Below, in pieces: positions 63,444 through 64,000 of a DNA stretch of 64,000 nt. The stretch spans positions 32,398 through 96,397 of the forward strand of contig JAIBCC010000027.1 of assembly GCA_019694395.1 (NCBI GenBank), read 5' to 3'. The stretch's first letter is position 1; every line of letters begins with the position of its first letter. The notes below the pieces were generated by a model that saw nothing but the letters and a program-made list of their open reading frames with translations, was not told the origin of the DNA and searched no databases. The position numbers and the translations under genes are program-made. Origin of the DNA: Pyrinomonadaceae bacterium. Its GTDB lineage: Bacteria; Acidobacteriota; Blastocatellia; Pyrinomonadales; Pyrinomonadaceae.

Positions 63444-64000
63444 TTATCTCAACTTATCCAATTCAACTCTTAATTCAGCATTGGTCGGACGTTTTTTATA
63501 ATCCGGCTCGACTTTAGCAAATAGAACTTTGCGGTCTTTGTCTAAAATATAAATTGCGGGATGCGGAATTCCTTCAAATTCCTGACCGATGTAGGCAGGG
63601 TCAAAAACTCCAAAAGCATCAATTATTTTGTGCCCTTCGTCCGTCAAAATCGGAAAAGTAAATTCGCCTTTACCGTCTTTGCCAAGTCTTTCGATCACGC
63701 CTTTATTTCGCATTGCATTATCAACCGTGACGGCAAAAACTTTGACCTTATCATCAGCATTCAAAAGCGTCCGCAATTCCGATAATTGACGAAAACAGAA
63801 CGGACACCAATAACCGCGATAAAAAACGAGCATTACATTTTGCCCGACTTCGGAAAGTTTGACTTCGTTACCGTTTTGGTCTTTCAAAGCAAAATCCGGC
63901 GCAGTTTCTCCGACTTTTATCGGCTCGGTTCGGCTGCGGGCGGTTTGCGCGAAAACATTTACGCTAAAAACTAACAGGGAAATTAACAAAAAGATTTTTA
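63444..64000 (-). CDS. Exported peroxiredoxin (AhpC/TSA family), 5' end at window edge
   Basis: This protein reduces peroxides through a peroxidatic Cys in FYRGYWCPFCFRQLSELRTLL. The family marks VGETAPDFALKDQNGNEVKLSEV and NVMLVFYRGYWCPFC are clear, with FPILTDEGHKIIDAFGV and HPAIYILDKDRKVLFAKVEPDYKKRPTNAELRVELDKL following. A signal peptide (LLISLLVFSVNVFAQ) precedes it, so it is probably periplasmic or lipid-facing. The frame stays open past the last complete codon, so the true start lies outside the window. A TTG at 63989 is the only in-window start and is unlikely. Confidence 0.85.
   Translation of the reverse strand, partial: KIFLLISLLVFSVNVFAQTARSRTEPIKVGETAPDFALKDQNGNEVKLSEVGQNVMLVFYRGYWCPFCFRQLSELRTLLNADDKVKVFAVTVDNAMRNKGVIERLGKDGKGEFTFPILTDEGHKIIDAFGVFDPAYIGQEFEGIPHPAIYILDKDRKVLFAKVEPDYKKRPTNAELRVELDKLR

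Overview
The window is an AT-rich bacterial chromosome segment, densely coded on both strands, with no rRNA, tRNA or CRISPR array visible. It most resembles an acidobacterium of the Blastocatellia/Pyrinomonadales type. This is an inference from gene content: a PhoB-type winged-helix/TPR membrane regulator, an Agl23-like glycosyltransferase, many secreted proteins of unknown family, several NtrC-type sigma-54 activators, and short dispersed repeats that also run through coding sequence. No marker gene confirms it.

Layout. 3-5619: the C-terminal part of SMC, a secreted protein, and a sigma factor with its HxxxCxxC anti-sigma partner. 5703-9620: carA, signal peptidase I, a class V aminotransferase and a membrane-anchored unknown. 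9739-13562: two overlapping polytopic glycosyltransferase-like proteins. 13639-18967: DinB, DUF2199, transketolase, a small secreted protein, a SWIM zinc-finger protein and a gluconokinase-like FGGY kinase. 19050-19697: a TrpF-like protein. 19757-27575: one tightly packed minus-strand run with a polynucleotide-kinase-like P-loop protein, a Thg1-like 3'-5' polymerase, a small membrane protein, a UGT-type glycosyltransferase, a beta-carbonic anhydrase, two exported phosphohistidine/ATP-grasp proteins and a TPR lipoprotein. 27644-31289: DUF4349, DUF4126, a DUF3179 gene interrupted by an in-frame TGA, an HNH protein and its small partner. 31305-34161: an NtrC-type regulator and a Het-C/phospholipase-like protein. 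34231-45102: three acyl/acetyl-CoA synthetases, an MHS-type transporter, a porin with a sigma-54 promoter and a second NtrC-type regulator. 45312-50598: two histidine kinases and a third NtrC-type regulator, one pair resembling PilS/PilR. 50801-57712: a CadC-like regulator, a PqqD-like/Tat/Cys-rich protein with neighbours, lipoproteins, and a secreted PqqB-like protein. 57775-64000: CtaA, a lone Hcp, a DUF937/OmpA protein, a DUF374 acyltransferase, a receiver/ATPase fusion, a TlpA-like protein and a peroxiredoxin.

Main discovery. At 30076-30078 (minus strand) an in-frame TGA splits a DUF3179 gene exactly where the family has the first Cys of a CxxC motif. An 8-bp hairpin with a G-starting loop begins 6 nt after the TGA. 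This fits a selenocysteine codon (UxxC) with a bacterial SECIS element, so the two ORFs that a standard gene caller would report are probably one selenoprotein. A nonsense mutation is the alternative. Other points of interest are the RNA-repair-like kinase/Thg1 pair, the tandem exported proteins with glucan-water-dikinase-like domain order, the PqqD-like domain joined to an internal Tat signal and a Cys-rich tail, and a heptad-type DNA repeat inserted in frame into the SMC hinge.
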